This document shows positions 43,468 through 54,245 of a DNA stretch of 64,000 nucleotides, in pieces. The notes under the pieces were generated by a model. That model was not told where the DNA came from and ran no database searches. It saw only the letters and a list, made by a program, of their open reading frames with translations. A program made the translations under genes and the position numbers. The stretch's first letter is position 1. Every line of letters starts with the position of its first letter. This DNA is from Euphorbia lathyris. Its lineage: Eukaryota; Streptophyta; Magnoliopsida; Malpighiales; Euphorbiaceae. The DNA is taken from positions 102,204,807-102,268,806 of the forward strand of contig NC_088910.1 of NCBI RefSeq assembly GCF_963576675.1, given 5' to 3'.

Positions 43468-44912
43468 ACTTCAGCACACAAGATAAAAAGATAAGGTGAT
43501 AGTGGGTCACCTTGTCTCAATCCTCTTCCTGGGACGACTTCGTCAGAAGACTCCCCATTTACTACCACCTTATATTTCACAGTTGTGATACAAAGCATCA
43601 TCCAGCCTATCCAGGTTTCGTGAAACCCCATTTGAATCATCACTGCTTTCAGGAATTCCCAATCCACTCTATCATAGGCTTTGCTAATGTCAATTTTTAA
43701 GGCAACCTGACCATTCTTCCCTCTGTTTAGTCTCTTCATGAAGTGTATACTTTCAAAGGCTACCTGAACATTGTCAATTATAGACCTGTCAGGGACAAAA
43801 GCAGATTGAGTGTCACCAATAATTTGAGGAAGAATCTTTTTCAACCGATTAGCTAAGGCCTTCGCAATTATCTTGTAGATGACATTGCACAGGGCGATAG
43901 GGCGAAAATCCTTAAGCATTTGAGGATTGTCAATCTTGGGTACAAGGACAATTGTGGTGTCGTTTACTCCCCTGGGGAATTCCCCCTCTCGAAGCCACTT
44001 TGCACAAGCAGCTCCCACTTCATCTCCCAGAGTATCCCAGAATGCTTGGAAAAAACCAGGATTTAGCCCGTCAGGGCCAGGGGATTTAGTAGGACTCATT
44101 GAAAAAAGGGCTTGCTTAAATTCATCAAGGGCAAAAGGAGCAGTGAGCGATTCATTTGTGGATGAATCGATTAGAGTGTCAAGCACCTGGATCGTATCAG
44201 CCCCACTCAAACTCGAAGCGGAGAAGACCTCTTGAAAGTATCTCTGCGCAAGGTCCCTCATCCCATTCTGATTTTCAATTACAGCCCCATTATCATCTGT
44301 CAGAGAGGCAATCACATTCTGTTGTCTTCTAGCTTTGACATTAGCATGAAAAAAGTGTGTGTTTCTATCCCCTTCTGTCAACCAGAAAGCCTTAGCCCTC
44401 TGCTTCCAATAAACCTCTTCAGCCTCCAGGGTGTCATTAAGTTTTCTTTTGGCAAAGAAGTAAGCTGCAATGGACTCCCTATCACTACTACCATGAAATC
44501 TCTCCATTTGGGTCCTCCACTTTCTGATTTGGCTTTTAAAATGCGTGTTGAAACTCTTTCCCCAAACTGCCATTTTCTGCACACACCCCTCTAATTTCTC
44601 TTGTACTGGTTTGCCACCCTGCCCCCTCCAGTGACCTCGGACAAGATTCTGGAACTCCTGCTCTTTAAGCCACATTTCCTCAAAAAAGAATCTCTTCCCT
44701 CTACCTCTACTTCTCTCCCTCTCCAGTAGAAGCGAAAGCGGAAGATGATCCGAATACCCTGCCATACAGGATTTGAGATGATAGTTTTCAAAGCGATTAA
44801 GCCATTCAGCTGAAGCAAAACCCCTGTCTAGTTTCTCTCTTACCCATAGCTCTGAACCCCTACCTCTATCCCAGGTAAACGGATTGCCATTCAGCTCCAG
44901 TTCACTTAACCC
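43468..44912 (-). pseudogene. L1 ORF2, end of endonuclease and RT palm
   Basis: An open frame from the break at ~44912. Endonuclease end: SELELNGNPFTWDRGRGS, REKLDRGFA and YSDHLPLSL. Linker: FWLTEGDRNTHFFHANVKAR. RT palm: SPGPDGLNPGFFQ, VLVPKIDNPQ, RPIALCNVIYKIIAK, SAFVPDRSIIDN, DISKAYDRVDWEFL and GLRQGDPLSPYLF, then it is cut by the MITE at 43467. No stop is visible in this part, so the L1 was fairly young when it was broken. Confidence 0.88.
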
Positions 44913-44942
44913 TCATAAGAAATTAAATGATAATAATATTAA

Positions 44943-46878
44943 GGGTAAATTCCAAAAAAAAACCTTTGTGGTTTGATGTTGTTCCAAAAAAACCCTTGTG
45001 GTTTGTTATTACAAAAAAAAAGGACTGTGGTTTGCGCCGTTACCTGAAAAACGAAAATGGGCTTAACACCGTTAATTTGCTGACGTAGCACAAGGGTAAA
45101 ACGGAAAAATCAAAGTTTTTTTTATTTTTTTTTATTTTTTTCTCTCTTCTCTCTCCTCCCTCTTCTTCTTCCTTCTCCTTCATCATCTCTTCTCTCCTCC
45201 TCCTTCTTCCTTCTCTCCTCCTCCTTCTTCTTCTTCCTTCTTCTTCTTTTTTCTTCTTCTTCCTCTCTCTCTCTTCTTCTTTTTTTCTTCATCTTCTTTT
45301 TTTTTTAATTTCCAGAATTCTGGAAAAATTCCAGAATTCTGGAAATTTCCAGAAATTCTGGAAAAATTCTAGAATTCTGGAAATTTTCCAGAATTTCTGG
45401 AAATATTCCAGAATTTCTGGAAAATTAAAGGGAGACAGCGTTTGCCTTGAGGAAGTTACCTTTGGCCAAGGCCAAAAGGTACTTGGAAGATGTTATGGCT
45501 CACAAGCAAGCCATACCCTTCCGACGTTTTTGTGGTGGTGTTGGACGTACTGCTCAAGCAAAAAGTAGACACTCTAATGGACAAGGACGATGGCCTGCGA
45601 AATCGGCCAAGTTTATTCTCGATTTGCTCAAGAACGCTGAGAGTAATGTTGAGGTATGTCCTCTTGAGTTAGGCAATCTAAATATTCAGGACATTTTCTT
45701 ATTCTCATATATGTGAATGATTATACAGGTGAAAGGATTGGATGTGGACAACCTCTTCATTACTCACATCCAAGTGAATCAAGCACAAAAGCAGAGGCGT
45801 CGTACCTACAGGGCTCACGGAAGAATTAATCGTAAGTTCTGATTTAATCTCTTCAAGTTTTAGTTTGCAAATTTACTAGCTGTCTCATTGATATGTTACT
45901 TCTATCTTGTTCAGCTTACATGTCCAGCCCTTGTCACATTGAGTTGATTTTGTCTGAGAAGGAAGAATCAGTTCAGAAAGAGGTAATTTCACTTGCAACC
46001 GCCTTTAAAACATGGTTATTACCGCGGCTTTTGATAACCCGCTTGACGCCACCCGTTTGATATGATTCTCAATTTGTATATAATCTCATTTAATATATAA
46101 CCCCCTTGACACCACCCGTTTGATATGATACTCAATTCGTATATAATCTCGTTTAATATATAGATCATGGCAATCTGTTCTGACACCCTACTTGTGTATA
46201 TTTTTCAGCCCGAGACCCAGTTGGCGACCAGCAAATCTAAGAAGTCTCAGGCCATGAGAACAGGTGCTTCTGCTTGAGTACTGGGAACAAGGTCAGGGTC
46301 TGGGATGGGCTCGGCCGGTGGCGGCGGCGATGGTGGTTCAGGAGATTGAGGATTGGATTTGGTGGCAAAGACTAATTCTGGATATGAATTGTACAAAAAT
46401 GATTTCCAGAAATCTGGAAATTTTCCAGAAATCTGGGAAATTTCCAGATTTCCGGAAATCTGTCCACATTTCTAGAAATCTGGAAATTTTCCAAATTTCT
46501 GGAAAATTCTAGATTTCTTCGAGTGGTGGATTTTTTTTTTTAAAAAAGAATAGAAAAAAAGAAGAAGAAGAAGGGAGAAGGAAGAAGAAGAAGGAGGAGA
46601 GAAGGAAGAAGGAAGAAGGAGGAGGAGAGAAGGAAGAAGAAGAAGGGAGAAGGAAGAAGAAGAAGGAGGAGAGAGAAGAGGGAAAAAAATAAAAAAAATA
46701 AAAAAAAATTTGAATTTCCTGTTTTACCCCTGTGCCACGTCAGCAAATTAACGGTGTTAAGCTCATTTCCGTTTTTCGGGTAACGGCGCAAACCACAGTC
46801 CTTTTTTTTGTAATAACAAACCACAAGAGTTTTTTTGGAACAACATCAAACCACAGGGGTTTTTTTTGAAATTTACCC
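44943..46878. mobile_element. Pack-MULE: Mutator-type element carrying RPL17 exons
   Basis: 1,936 bp between exact 9-bp duplications TAATATTAA (44934-44942 and 46879-46887). TIRs of 200 bp or more start GGGTAAATTCC and are mirrored at the right end as ...GAAATTTACCC. They run on through (CTT)n/(GAA)n tracts and TTCCAGAAATTCTGGAA-type minisatellites on both sides. Between the arms lies ribosomal protein L17 sequence with introns. No transposase. This is the textbook layout of a Pack-MULE. It sits within the composite block that breaks the L1. Confidence 0.9.
45438..46277 (+). pseudogene. RPL17: Captured ribosomal protein L17 (uL22) gene fragment
   Basis: The 60S subunit protein uL22, copied at DNA level with introns. 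Pieces: to 45653 ([20 protein letters not shown], then [20 protein letters not shown]), 45729-45831 ([30 protein letters not shown]), 45915-45982 (YMSSPCHIELILSEKEE) and 46209-46277 (PETQLATSKSKK, ending TGA). Introns have GT..AG ends (GTATGT, GTAAGT, GTAATT) and the phases fit. The first ~40 residues of the normal protein are missing; before LRKLPL only the minisatellite is found. The last intron has a 63-bp tandem duplication (46038-46164). There is no stop or frameshift within the captured exons, so capture is recent, but no start codon is supplied. Confidence 0.9.
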
Positions 46879-46887
46879 TAATATTAA

Positions 46888-47285
46888 TTAAAATAAATAA
46901 ATAAAAAAGAAATTCAATTTTTACTAAATAATAATAATAAATAATATTAATATTCGAAATTCAATCTCTAAATCTAGAAAAAGTAAGTAATTATTTTAGT
47001 TTTTTATTATATATTTATTTAAATAGAATAATATTTAATAGAATATTTTAATAGAATATATTCGCCTCTATTTTTTTTTATTTGACTTTTTACTATAAGG
47101 TATCGTAGATATTTTAATTTGTGGTGGTCCCCCCCGGACCGCCCGGATCCCACGTTAAACGTTTTTTATCCTTCTTTACCTCATAAAGATATTGAATAAA
47201 ATGGTTTTGGTTGGGTTAGGTTGGAATGTGTTTTTAATCGAGTTCGTGTCACAATTTTTACTCGATTACTATATATTAGATATTA
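46888..47285. other. AT-rich block within L1 insertion, origin unclear
   Basis: An AT-rich spacer between the Pack-MULE and the short L1 copy, with one GC-rich patch (47127-47155, 'tcccccccggaccgcccgg'). Together with 47932-48798 it forms the composite DNA that broke the long L1. It could be plastid spacer DNA but I cannot assign it. Confidence 0.4.
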
Positions 47286-47298
47286 TAATTAGATATTA

Positions 47299-47918
47299 CA
47301 AAGAGTTTTGAAGGAGAGCCCCTGGTTCACCCCTCCCCGGTTAAAGAGGTCCAGTTAGTTGGTTGGAGGAAGCCCAGGGAAGGGGTTGTCAAGTTGAATA
47401 CGGATGGCTCCTGCCTTAGTAATGGCAGAATTGCTGCTGGTGGAGTTCTTCGGGATGCTGGTGGCGCCTGGCTGGCTGGGTTTACCCATAACTTAGGTAC
47501 GGGCTCCTCCTTTACTGTGGAGCTCTGGGGGATCTTGTCTGGCATTAAACTCGCCATTCGCATGGGTGTTAATAGACTTTCGGTGGAGTCTGACAATTTG
47601 GAGGCTATCAACAGGATTTCGGATAGACAGGCTGTTTGTCTTAAGAGTCAGAATCTCATTAAAGCCATCTTGAGGCTTCGTCCTGCCTTCGATTCTCTTA
47701 CCTTCTCCCATATTTATAGGGAGCAAAACCGCGTGGCGGATCGCTTAGCAACTGCTGGGCATGGGGGGATGTTAGGTGTTTCTACCCTTTCCGTTCCTCC
47801 TTCTTTTCTGTTACCTTCTCTTCTTGAGGATAGGATTGGGGTCAGTCTTCCTAGACTGATCCCTGGTTAGGTTTTTGTTTGTTTGTTTTTTTTTCTTCCC
47901 TTCTTACCAAAAAAAAAA
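47299..47918 (+). mobile_element. Short 5'-truncated L1 copy with TSD
   Basis: 620 bp between exact 13-bp duplications TAATTAGATATTA (47286-47298 and 47919-47931). It ends TTACCA plus A10. It is the same family as 14055-17644, opposite strand. Only the C-terminal RNase H part of ORF2 is left. Confidence 0.92.
47394..47870 (+). pseudogene. L1 RNase H fragment
   Basis: A 158-codon open frame, beginning LNTDGSCLSNGRIAAGG, then VELWGILSGIKLA, VESDNLEAI, HIYREQNRVADRLA and ending RLIPG. It is homologous to the end of the ORF at 14099-17650, but has about nine more residues after NLEA (ISDRQAVCL region), which are lost in the other copy. No stop or frameshift. Only a truncated domain, without RT. 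Confidence 0.85.
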
Positions 47919-47931
47919 TAATTAGATATTA

Positions 47932-48798
47932 TATAATAATTTCTATTTCTCTATTTATTTTAGAATTTCTTTTCTATTTTATAGAATAATTATTTCTCGA
48001 GAAAAATCATTCTAAATTCTGTATTATGTATAGAATTCGGGTGTCTAGAAGACCATTTACTCCGAAATTTAGACAAAAATGGAATTGTGAGATTGATATT
48101 CAAAAATTTCTTCTTAGAACGGATTGATTTAACCCCAAGCCCTTATTTGTTGAGGCGAAACTGATCCAATTCGCCAAGATTTAAAAGTTGGTCCATTCTT
48201 AGTCTCGGATGGAACCTTATCTTTTCCCGGAGATTGGATGTTGATCGAAAGGATCTCGGAGATCCACCAAAGCACGAAAGCCAGGATCTTTCAGAAAATG
48301 GTATATACGGAATAGAAATATTCCAACCGCCCAAGTAAATTCATTATTAAGTTTAATAAATAAGCAATTTCTCTTAAAAATGATTCTTCTCCAGCAATGG
48401 GCTCGATGTGGTAGCATCACCCCCCTTCTCTGTCTGATTCGAGGGGCTTTCAAATTCAGAGAAACCCAGGAATTAAAAATGGGCAATCCTGAGCCGTCTC
48501 CCCAGAATGAAAGGGGTGATCTCGAAAATCAAAATCAAGTTTCAATTTTAAGGGACTCGCAGGGCGCATTCAAGACTTACTCGAAGCCCGAAACAGGTTC
48601 ACGAATACCATCAATATCTACCGGAGGGGTTTACAATTATAGCTTTCATACCTGTTTAGTTTGGAGCGTCTCGCAAAATTTAACAAACCACTTTTCTTAG
48701 AATTCTTTAACAATTGAATTATTTACTTATTTTCAAAGTTTTTCAAAGTGAATTTTCCCTGAGAGAAATAAATGAATTCCAAAGATCTTAGGCAAATC
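47932..48798. other. Plastid-like DNA mosaic (NUPT) within L1
   Basis: 48447-48495 reads 'ctttcaaattcagagaaacc' ... 'gggcaatcctgagcc', which I recognise as the conserved start of the plastid trnL(UAA) intron. The flanks differ from the normal trnL context, so the piece has been rearranged. 48140-48420 and 48520-48680 have plastid-like composition and broken frames (minus strand 48217-48486: LPHRAHCWRRIIF, HFLKDPGFRALVDLRDPFDQ) that I cannot name. I infer one or more nuclear insertions of plastid DNA. Only the 49-bp piece is well supported. Confidence 0.5.
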
Positions 48799-49305
48799 GC
48801 CACACTCCTCAATCGTTTTGGCGAACTCCTGCATTAAGAAATTAGGGTAACTAGCTCCACCTTCCTTTTCAGACGAATTCAAAATACAATTGAAATCTCC
48901 AATCACTACCCATGGAAGAGAAGGGTCTGTAGCCAATCTTTTTAACAGATCCCACGACTCTCCCTGTCTACTATGGTCAGCAAACCCGTAAAAACCTACT
49001 AATCTCCAGTCTCCCTTGGCCGTATCAGTAATAACTGCCTCAATGTGATGATCAGAGAAGCTTTTGACCACCACCTGAATACCTGCTTTCCACATCAAAG
49101 CTAACCTTCCACTACGGCCTCTTTTGCTAACAGGGAATGCTCCCTCAAATTTCAACTGCTGTTTTATTACACTAACTCTATGATCCTCTACAAGCGTTTC
49201 CATTAAGAATACAATGCTAGGGCTTTGGGAAGAAACAAGCTCCTTCAAAGAGCGAACTGCCCGGTGGTTTCCCAGGCCACGACAGTTCCAACTTAAGCAA
49301 CTCAT
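48799..49305 (-). pseudogene. L1 ORF2 N-terminus, AP endonuclease
   Basis: ATG at 49303-49305 starts MSCLSWNCRGLGNHRAVRSL, the common start of plant L1 ORF2. FLMETLVEDHRV, LVGFYGFADHSRQGESWDLL and VVIGDFNCILNSSEKEGG follow, all of the endonuclease fold. The sequence is good up to EFAKTIEECG at ~48799 and then leaves the family; the natural continuation (SELELNGN) is found at 44912. The two breakpoints are 3.9 kb apart. Confidence 0.88.
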
Positions 49306-49462
49306 TCTCCCCGGCGGCCCTGATCTTTAGGGCTCACCGAATCATTTTCTGTAAAAATCCCCTTATCCTTTCTAAGAACAGGGATTTCCCCTTCCTGTCT
49401 ATTCTCTTTTTCCCCTTCCCTCTCCTGTCCCTGCCCCTCCGTTCTTCTCTTTCTAACATCAT

Positions 49463-50477
49463 TTAATTCCATCTCCGTATCCTCCCCCTTATCTCCCCCT
49501 CCTCCCCTTCTACTTCTCCACCCTCATCCTCTACTGTAATCTTAAAAAATGGCCCTGAAATTGGACAGATCAGGACTTCCCTCTTCCCCTCTCTTATTTG
49601 TTTATTTGGTCCCCTCACCCCTTTCCCTCTCCCAATATTGGTTATATCCCTCATTGGTCCCAATCCTCCTCCTCTACCCCCTCGAAAGCCCATCTGGCTC
49701 ACCCCCCCCAGTACTCTCTCTTAGCCACCTTGCCCCGCTTTGGTCCCTTCCCCTCCTTATTGGGGCCTTAAGCCATTCACCCCATTCTTTTTGAATTTCT
49801 CCCCCCTGCAGGTTAAAAATTCTTTCACAGAAGCATTCCGTATGACCCAGGCAGCCACACACATAACAGAAAATCCCAAGTCGTTCATATTTAAAGGTTG
49901 CTAAGGCCCATATGTTTCCTGTACTCCTCAGTTTTTTAAATCTTTTCAACGGACGTTCACTGTCTAGACTGACTCTGATACGCATAAACTGTCTATGGAT
50001 ACCAGAGTTATTATTCATATCATATTCCTCAAAGTTCCCAATGAAGTTTCCTAGTTGTTTGCCTACTAACTCAGACATAGTCCCCACAGGCAAGCCATAT
50101 ATTTGCACCCAAATAGAATAATGCATTAAATTAACCTCATCCACATGAACTCCAAATTTCCAAACATTCATAATCAGCACATAATTGTCAAAAGACCAAG
50201 GCCCTCCAGCAATCACCCTATCTCTATCAATCGGATGGAAAAATTCAAAAGAGTAAAGGTTAGAGCTTACCTCTTGAATTTCAACTCCCCTAACCGGTCT
50301 CCACAGGACAGCCAGTCTGTTTCTCATGCTCAAGAAATGGAGCGGTCTGTCTGCCACGAACCTCCCCAGAAAATAGAGTCCCGCATCCACCACCACTTCT
50401 GTACTCGACGGGACAACCAAATCGAAGTGACCCCCTTCCTCGCCTTCAATTCGAAGTCGTTCCATTTCCCGGTCCAT
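49463..50477 (-). pseudogene. L1 ORF1 (nucleic-acid-binding, DUF4283-like, CCHC)
   Basis: ATG at 50475-50477 opens MDREMERLRIEGEEGGHFDL. A region typical of plant L1 ORF1 follows: GRFVADRPLHFLSMRNRLAV, FFHPIDRDRVIAGGPWSFDN and IWVQIYGLPVGTMSE. The zinc knuckle is CYVCGCLGHTECFC. The frame of 268 codons ends at 49674. The adjoining frame to 49463 continues a Gly/Arg-rich tail (GFRGGRGGGLGP), so one frameshift near 49690 is likely. It packages L1 RNA. A leader of ~380 bp separates it from the 5' end. Confidence 0.82.
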
Positions 50478-50858
50478 TTTCCGGATTCGAACAAGCTAAT
50501 TCATCAATCTGCTATACTACAGTACACTACAAGATCTCAGGCCGTAGAGATCGACGCCTATATTCCATCGCCACACGAATCAGAGCCGCAATGGCGTCGG
50601 CGCACGACGTCGGAATACCCCCGCTTCCCCTAATCACCCAGCAACACCAGTGAAGCGGAACGAGAACAAGATTGGAATCGCGACTTAAACAGAATCGCAC
50701 ACAAACAATATCAAAAACGACAACTCTCACACAACTGGAGAACTACCTTCACCGGCGATGGAAGGACACTCTCATCGGCGGAACGCTCGCGGCGATGGCG
50801 ATGCCAGGGTAGCACGGCGTCGACGGCGCTCGGAGGGTTTCGAGAGAGACTTTTTTTT

Positions 50859-51878
50859 GTTTTGATTGGTTAATTACAAAACTAATGCAATCTTAATTTA
50901 ATTATATAAATAAATACCAATAATATTTATTCTATACAATCAACTATGATTAAATTAAATTTAATTACTCCAATTAAATAAATAACACTAATTAATAAAT
51001 TGACGTATTAATTTAATTAATTATTCACCGAATGCAATTTCATTAATTTACAAATTAATTAATTACATCCCGCAAACTAATTAATTAATTAAATACTCAA
51101 TATTTAAGACCATTAATCAATTACCTTGATACAAAGTATCAATTAATCAATTAATTAACCACTAATTAATTACCTTGACATTTTATTGTCAATCAATTAA
51201 TGAATTATATCTCTCCAATGTACCGTTCTATAAGTTCCAACTCAGATGTTCGATGTGTACGATCCTATGGGACTGTCCTTAGCTAGCATTGGGCTTATGG
51301 GTCACAGACAGTAAGTGGGTTCTAGCAAACCATTACTACCCCCTAACTAAGACAAAGTTTCAGCAGTCTAAAGATGCAGAGACCATGTAGTTATCTCTTA
51401 ATTTCTTTTACCATCTGATATCGATATGATAAACTAGAGGCATGGCGGCTGTCATCCTCTCTGTTGTTTGTGATATTTCTTGATCTTAAGTAGATTAATG
51501 AATCAGATAAGTAAACTACTTATCTGGGTGTGGCCACACACTTATCAATCTCACTTATCAAGTGGCCTGTGATATCATCTCACTGTTATGTGAGTGGTAA
51601 TTCTATCACTTCATTATCAATACCAATGTGTTCACTTGTTCACCCAATCATACCCGTATTTGGCATCCTGTTACAGACCTGTTAGGCGTATATCAAAGTG
51701 AACCGGATCCCACATCGATATTATAATGAAATATGGTCTGAAGACAGTTAGAGACCTACTTAAGAAAACTAATGACACAACCACCATGTATACAATATGT
51801 ACCCATATTCACAACTCACTTATCAAGTGCTATGGCTAGTATCAATTACTACCATGCAGTCATCGAATATACAAGTCT
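50859..51878 (-). repeat. Copia-type LTR, part 2 of 3
   Basis: Continuation of the LTR starting at 40286, after the L1 target duplication. AT-rich at first ('aattaattaatta' runs), then mixed sequence; it is cut at 51874-51878 (AGTCT) by the copia element. No coding. Confidence 0.5.
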
Positions 51879-53964
51879 TGTTGGAAATTAGGCTAAGGTA
51901 TAGCAGCGGAAATATAAAATTTTAACCTATTTCCATTTAACCACAAGATTCGTTAACCGTTATTTCATATAAAGAAGGATAAGAAGAAATACCTTTTAGA
52001 AGTTCTATCTACCGTTGCAAACGAAGTGCCCACAACTTCAAAAGAGATAGAAACTGTCTACCAATCTGCCCCTATCCGAAACAGACCTTTCAGACCTCCG
52101 AACGACAATCCCTTTGTGGAAACGTGGAAGAATATGTCTAGAAGCTCCTGTCCAAATAGCGCGACGATCCGACGGTTCAATCTCCGGGAATCCGTGAAAT
52201 CGTGAACTGACCTGATGTAGGAGTAGTAAAACGAATTTCTCCCTTTTGTTTGTTTTTCTTCTTCGAGTTCCCAAACACGAAATAAAACACGGGAAGATTA
52301 ATTTAGTATCAACCATTGAATAGCAACCAAAGTAGATTGCCTCTAATTAATCAACACAAGATCAAGGATAAAAGAAATAGATGAAATCAATTGATCAGAA
52401 GGAAGCCGTAGAGAAATCTCGTCCTCGAACTTGGGGTGTCGAATTTTCTCTCTCTCTCACTTATAGGGATTTCGAAAATCTCAGTAGGGTATTGACTTAT
52501 TAGATTTCGAAAATCTCAAGGGGGAGGGGTATTTATAATCTCTTGTATTTAATCCCTAGTTAGATAGAATTAGGTTACTGAATAGGAATTCAATTCGGAA
52601 TAGAATTCCTAATTATTATCTCACTATATATCTAATATATTAAGGATAATAATAATAATAACCTTATTGGATAATAATAGGAGTATTTTAATCGAATTAA
52701 AACTCCTAACTTATTTATCTCTTAATTAATTTAATTCATAATCCTAATCTAATTAGGAATAACAAAATCAAATTAATTATTCATGTATTTAATTACATGA
52801 ATTTCGACCCCCCCTTGGTCCATGGGCCTTATTGGGCTCAATTGGGCTTCCATCAATTAATTAACATCTACATCTCTTTTAGGTTCCAAGTCTTATGTGT
52901 GACCCATTAGGTTCTTATTGCTTCTAGCCGTATGCAACGTTATTAAATTAATTTTCAAAGAATTATATTTAATCTTTGCATAACGGAATGATGTATAGAG
53001 TATGTGATTAGCAAGTCCGTAATTATTCCCCCAGAGCTATAAGAAGACAGGTTGATTCTGTCGTTAACCTTTCCGTATTAGTTACAGTATAATTCGATTC
53101 TTTATCAACTACATCCTTGAACTGAATCTTATGACTATGGATGATGTTAAGTCGCATATAGCGAGACGTTCATTTTACTTGTACAGGCCGAGTCAACTCA
53201 AAAGATAGGTTAAGTGAAATCTGTATTTCTTACTCTTAAGCTATCACCTTGCAAGGATTTAGAGTCGAGTCTTCCACAAGCGATCCATGGATGTATCTCC
53301 CATTTATCGGGAGTGATAAATGCTCAATCCAATATATAACGACTCCACAATTACTTCCTGTGATACCCAACGTCTACTGTTCACACCCTAGAGTCATCTC
53401 TGTTAAGGATCGTGTTACACCAGAGTCAAAGCATCACATTCCGTAATCCAGAATACAAATTAATATTCCTTTGAGTCTGAGGATTAGTTATACCTATTAA
53501 TACCAATGAGATGAATAGGTGACAAGGATGAATCTACCCATCCTGTTATCTCAAATCGGATCCCCAATCCTAATGAACAACGTTTCATCGGATCTATGTA
53601 ACTGCCCAGATATCTGTATATATGAAGCTTGTGAGATCAGCTTTCTGTCGGACAGAAGACATTGTTACATACAAGTCTCAACAGTGATATGTCAATCCCA
53701 AACATATCACTTGACTTGGGGTGGTTTTAAGTTTATCAGTTTACTATAAAGTTTTGTCTCACTTTATGCTTGTATGAACACTTTATAATCACTTTAAATA
53801 AACTTACGGATTTCCTTTTATTAGACTTTATTTAGTGCTTAAAAGGGATTGCCTTTATATAGTTATAAAACATATATCTCATTAAACAAATGATATAAAG
53901 AACAATTCATTTACATTAAGTTTGTATCCTAGAACAATTGTCTATAGGACACTAAACCCCAACA
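51879..53964 (-). repeat. 3' LTR of copia element
   Basis: 2,086 bp, TGTTGG...CCAACA. It is the source of a 46-bp segment copied into the RNase H region (53715-53760, see 54200-54245). Confidence 0.92.
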
Positions 53965-53977
53965 TACTCCCACTTGG
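53965..53977 (-). other. Polypurine tract of copia element
   Basis: On the minus strand CCAAGTGGGAGTA abuts the 3' LTR; this is the typical copia polypurine region. Confidence 0.65.
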
Positions 53978-53978
53978 A

Positions 53979-54199
53979 CTAAAGCCAATTGTTTTTAAAA
54001 CTTATCCCAGTAGAAGTTAAATGACGATCATGTATTCTCTGGGTTAAAGGCTTTGTCAACGGATCTGCAACGTTGTCCTCTGTAGGTACTCTTTCTATTC
54101 TCACATCTCCTCTAGCCATAATCTCTCTAATGATGTGGTATCGCTTAAGGTAATGCTTGGATGCATTATGAGACCGTGGTTCCTTTGCTTGCGCAATGG
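53979..54199 (-). pseudogene. RNase H C-terminal tail (copia)
   Basis: This continues the pol protein after the 46-bp patch, in a different frame: AIAQAKEPRSHNASKHY, REIMARGDVRIERVPTEDN and VADPLTKPL. It is the usual end of copia RNase H. The residues just before (normally a Cys-Asp-Asn box with a catalytic Asp) have been replaced by LTR sequence. Confidence 0.82.
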
Positions 54200-54245
54200 C
54201 TTGGGGTGGTTTTAAGTTTATCAGTTTACTATAAAGTTTTGTCTC
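54200..54245 (-). repeat. 46-bp LTR-derived patch in RNase H
   Basis: 54200-54245 is identical to 53715-53760 of the 3' LTR ('cttggggtggttttaagttt' and onward to 'ttttgtctc'). It sits between NPII and AIAQAKEP of RNase H and removes the catalytic Asp box. Flanking homology is only a few bases. Confidence 0.92.

Larger units (their letters stand above)
40667..50858 (-). mobile_element. Full-length L1-type LINE, broken by later insertions
   Basis: A 13-bp target duplication GTTTTGATTGGTT occurs at 40654-40666 and 50859-50871. The 3' end has a T run on the plus strand (A tail) at 40667-40677. The 5' end starts with an A8 run and a GC-rich leader. ORF1 is at ~49463-50477. ORF2 starts at 49305 and ends about 40770. 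It is split by a ~3.9-kb composite block (~44913-48798) and a 532-bp MITE (42936-43467). Subtracting them leaves ~5.8 kb, normal for a plant L1. The stops in ORF2 show it is dead. Confidence 0.9.

Noticed and set aside
53249..53446. ORFs repeated in both copia LTRs (also 61132-61356)
   Set aside because: LTR sequence read by chance; the two copies differ by a frame-changing indel.
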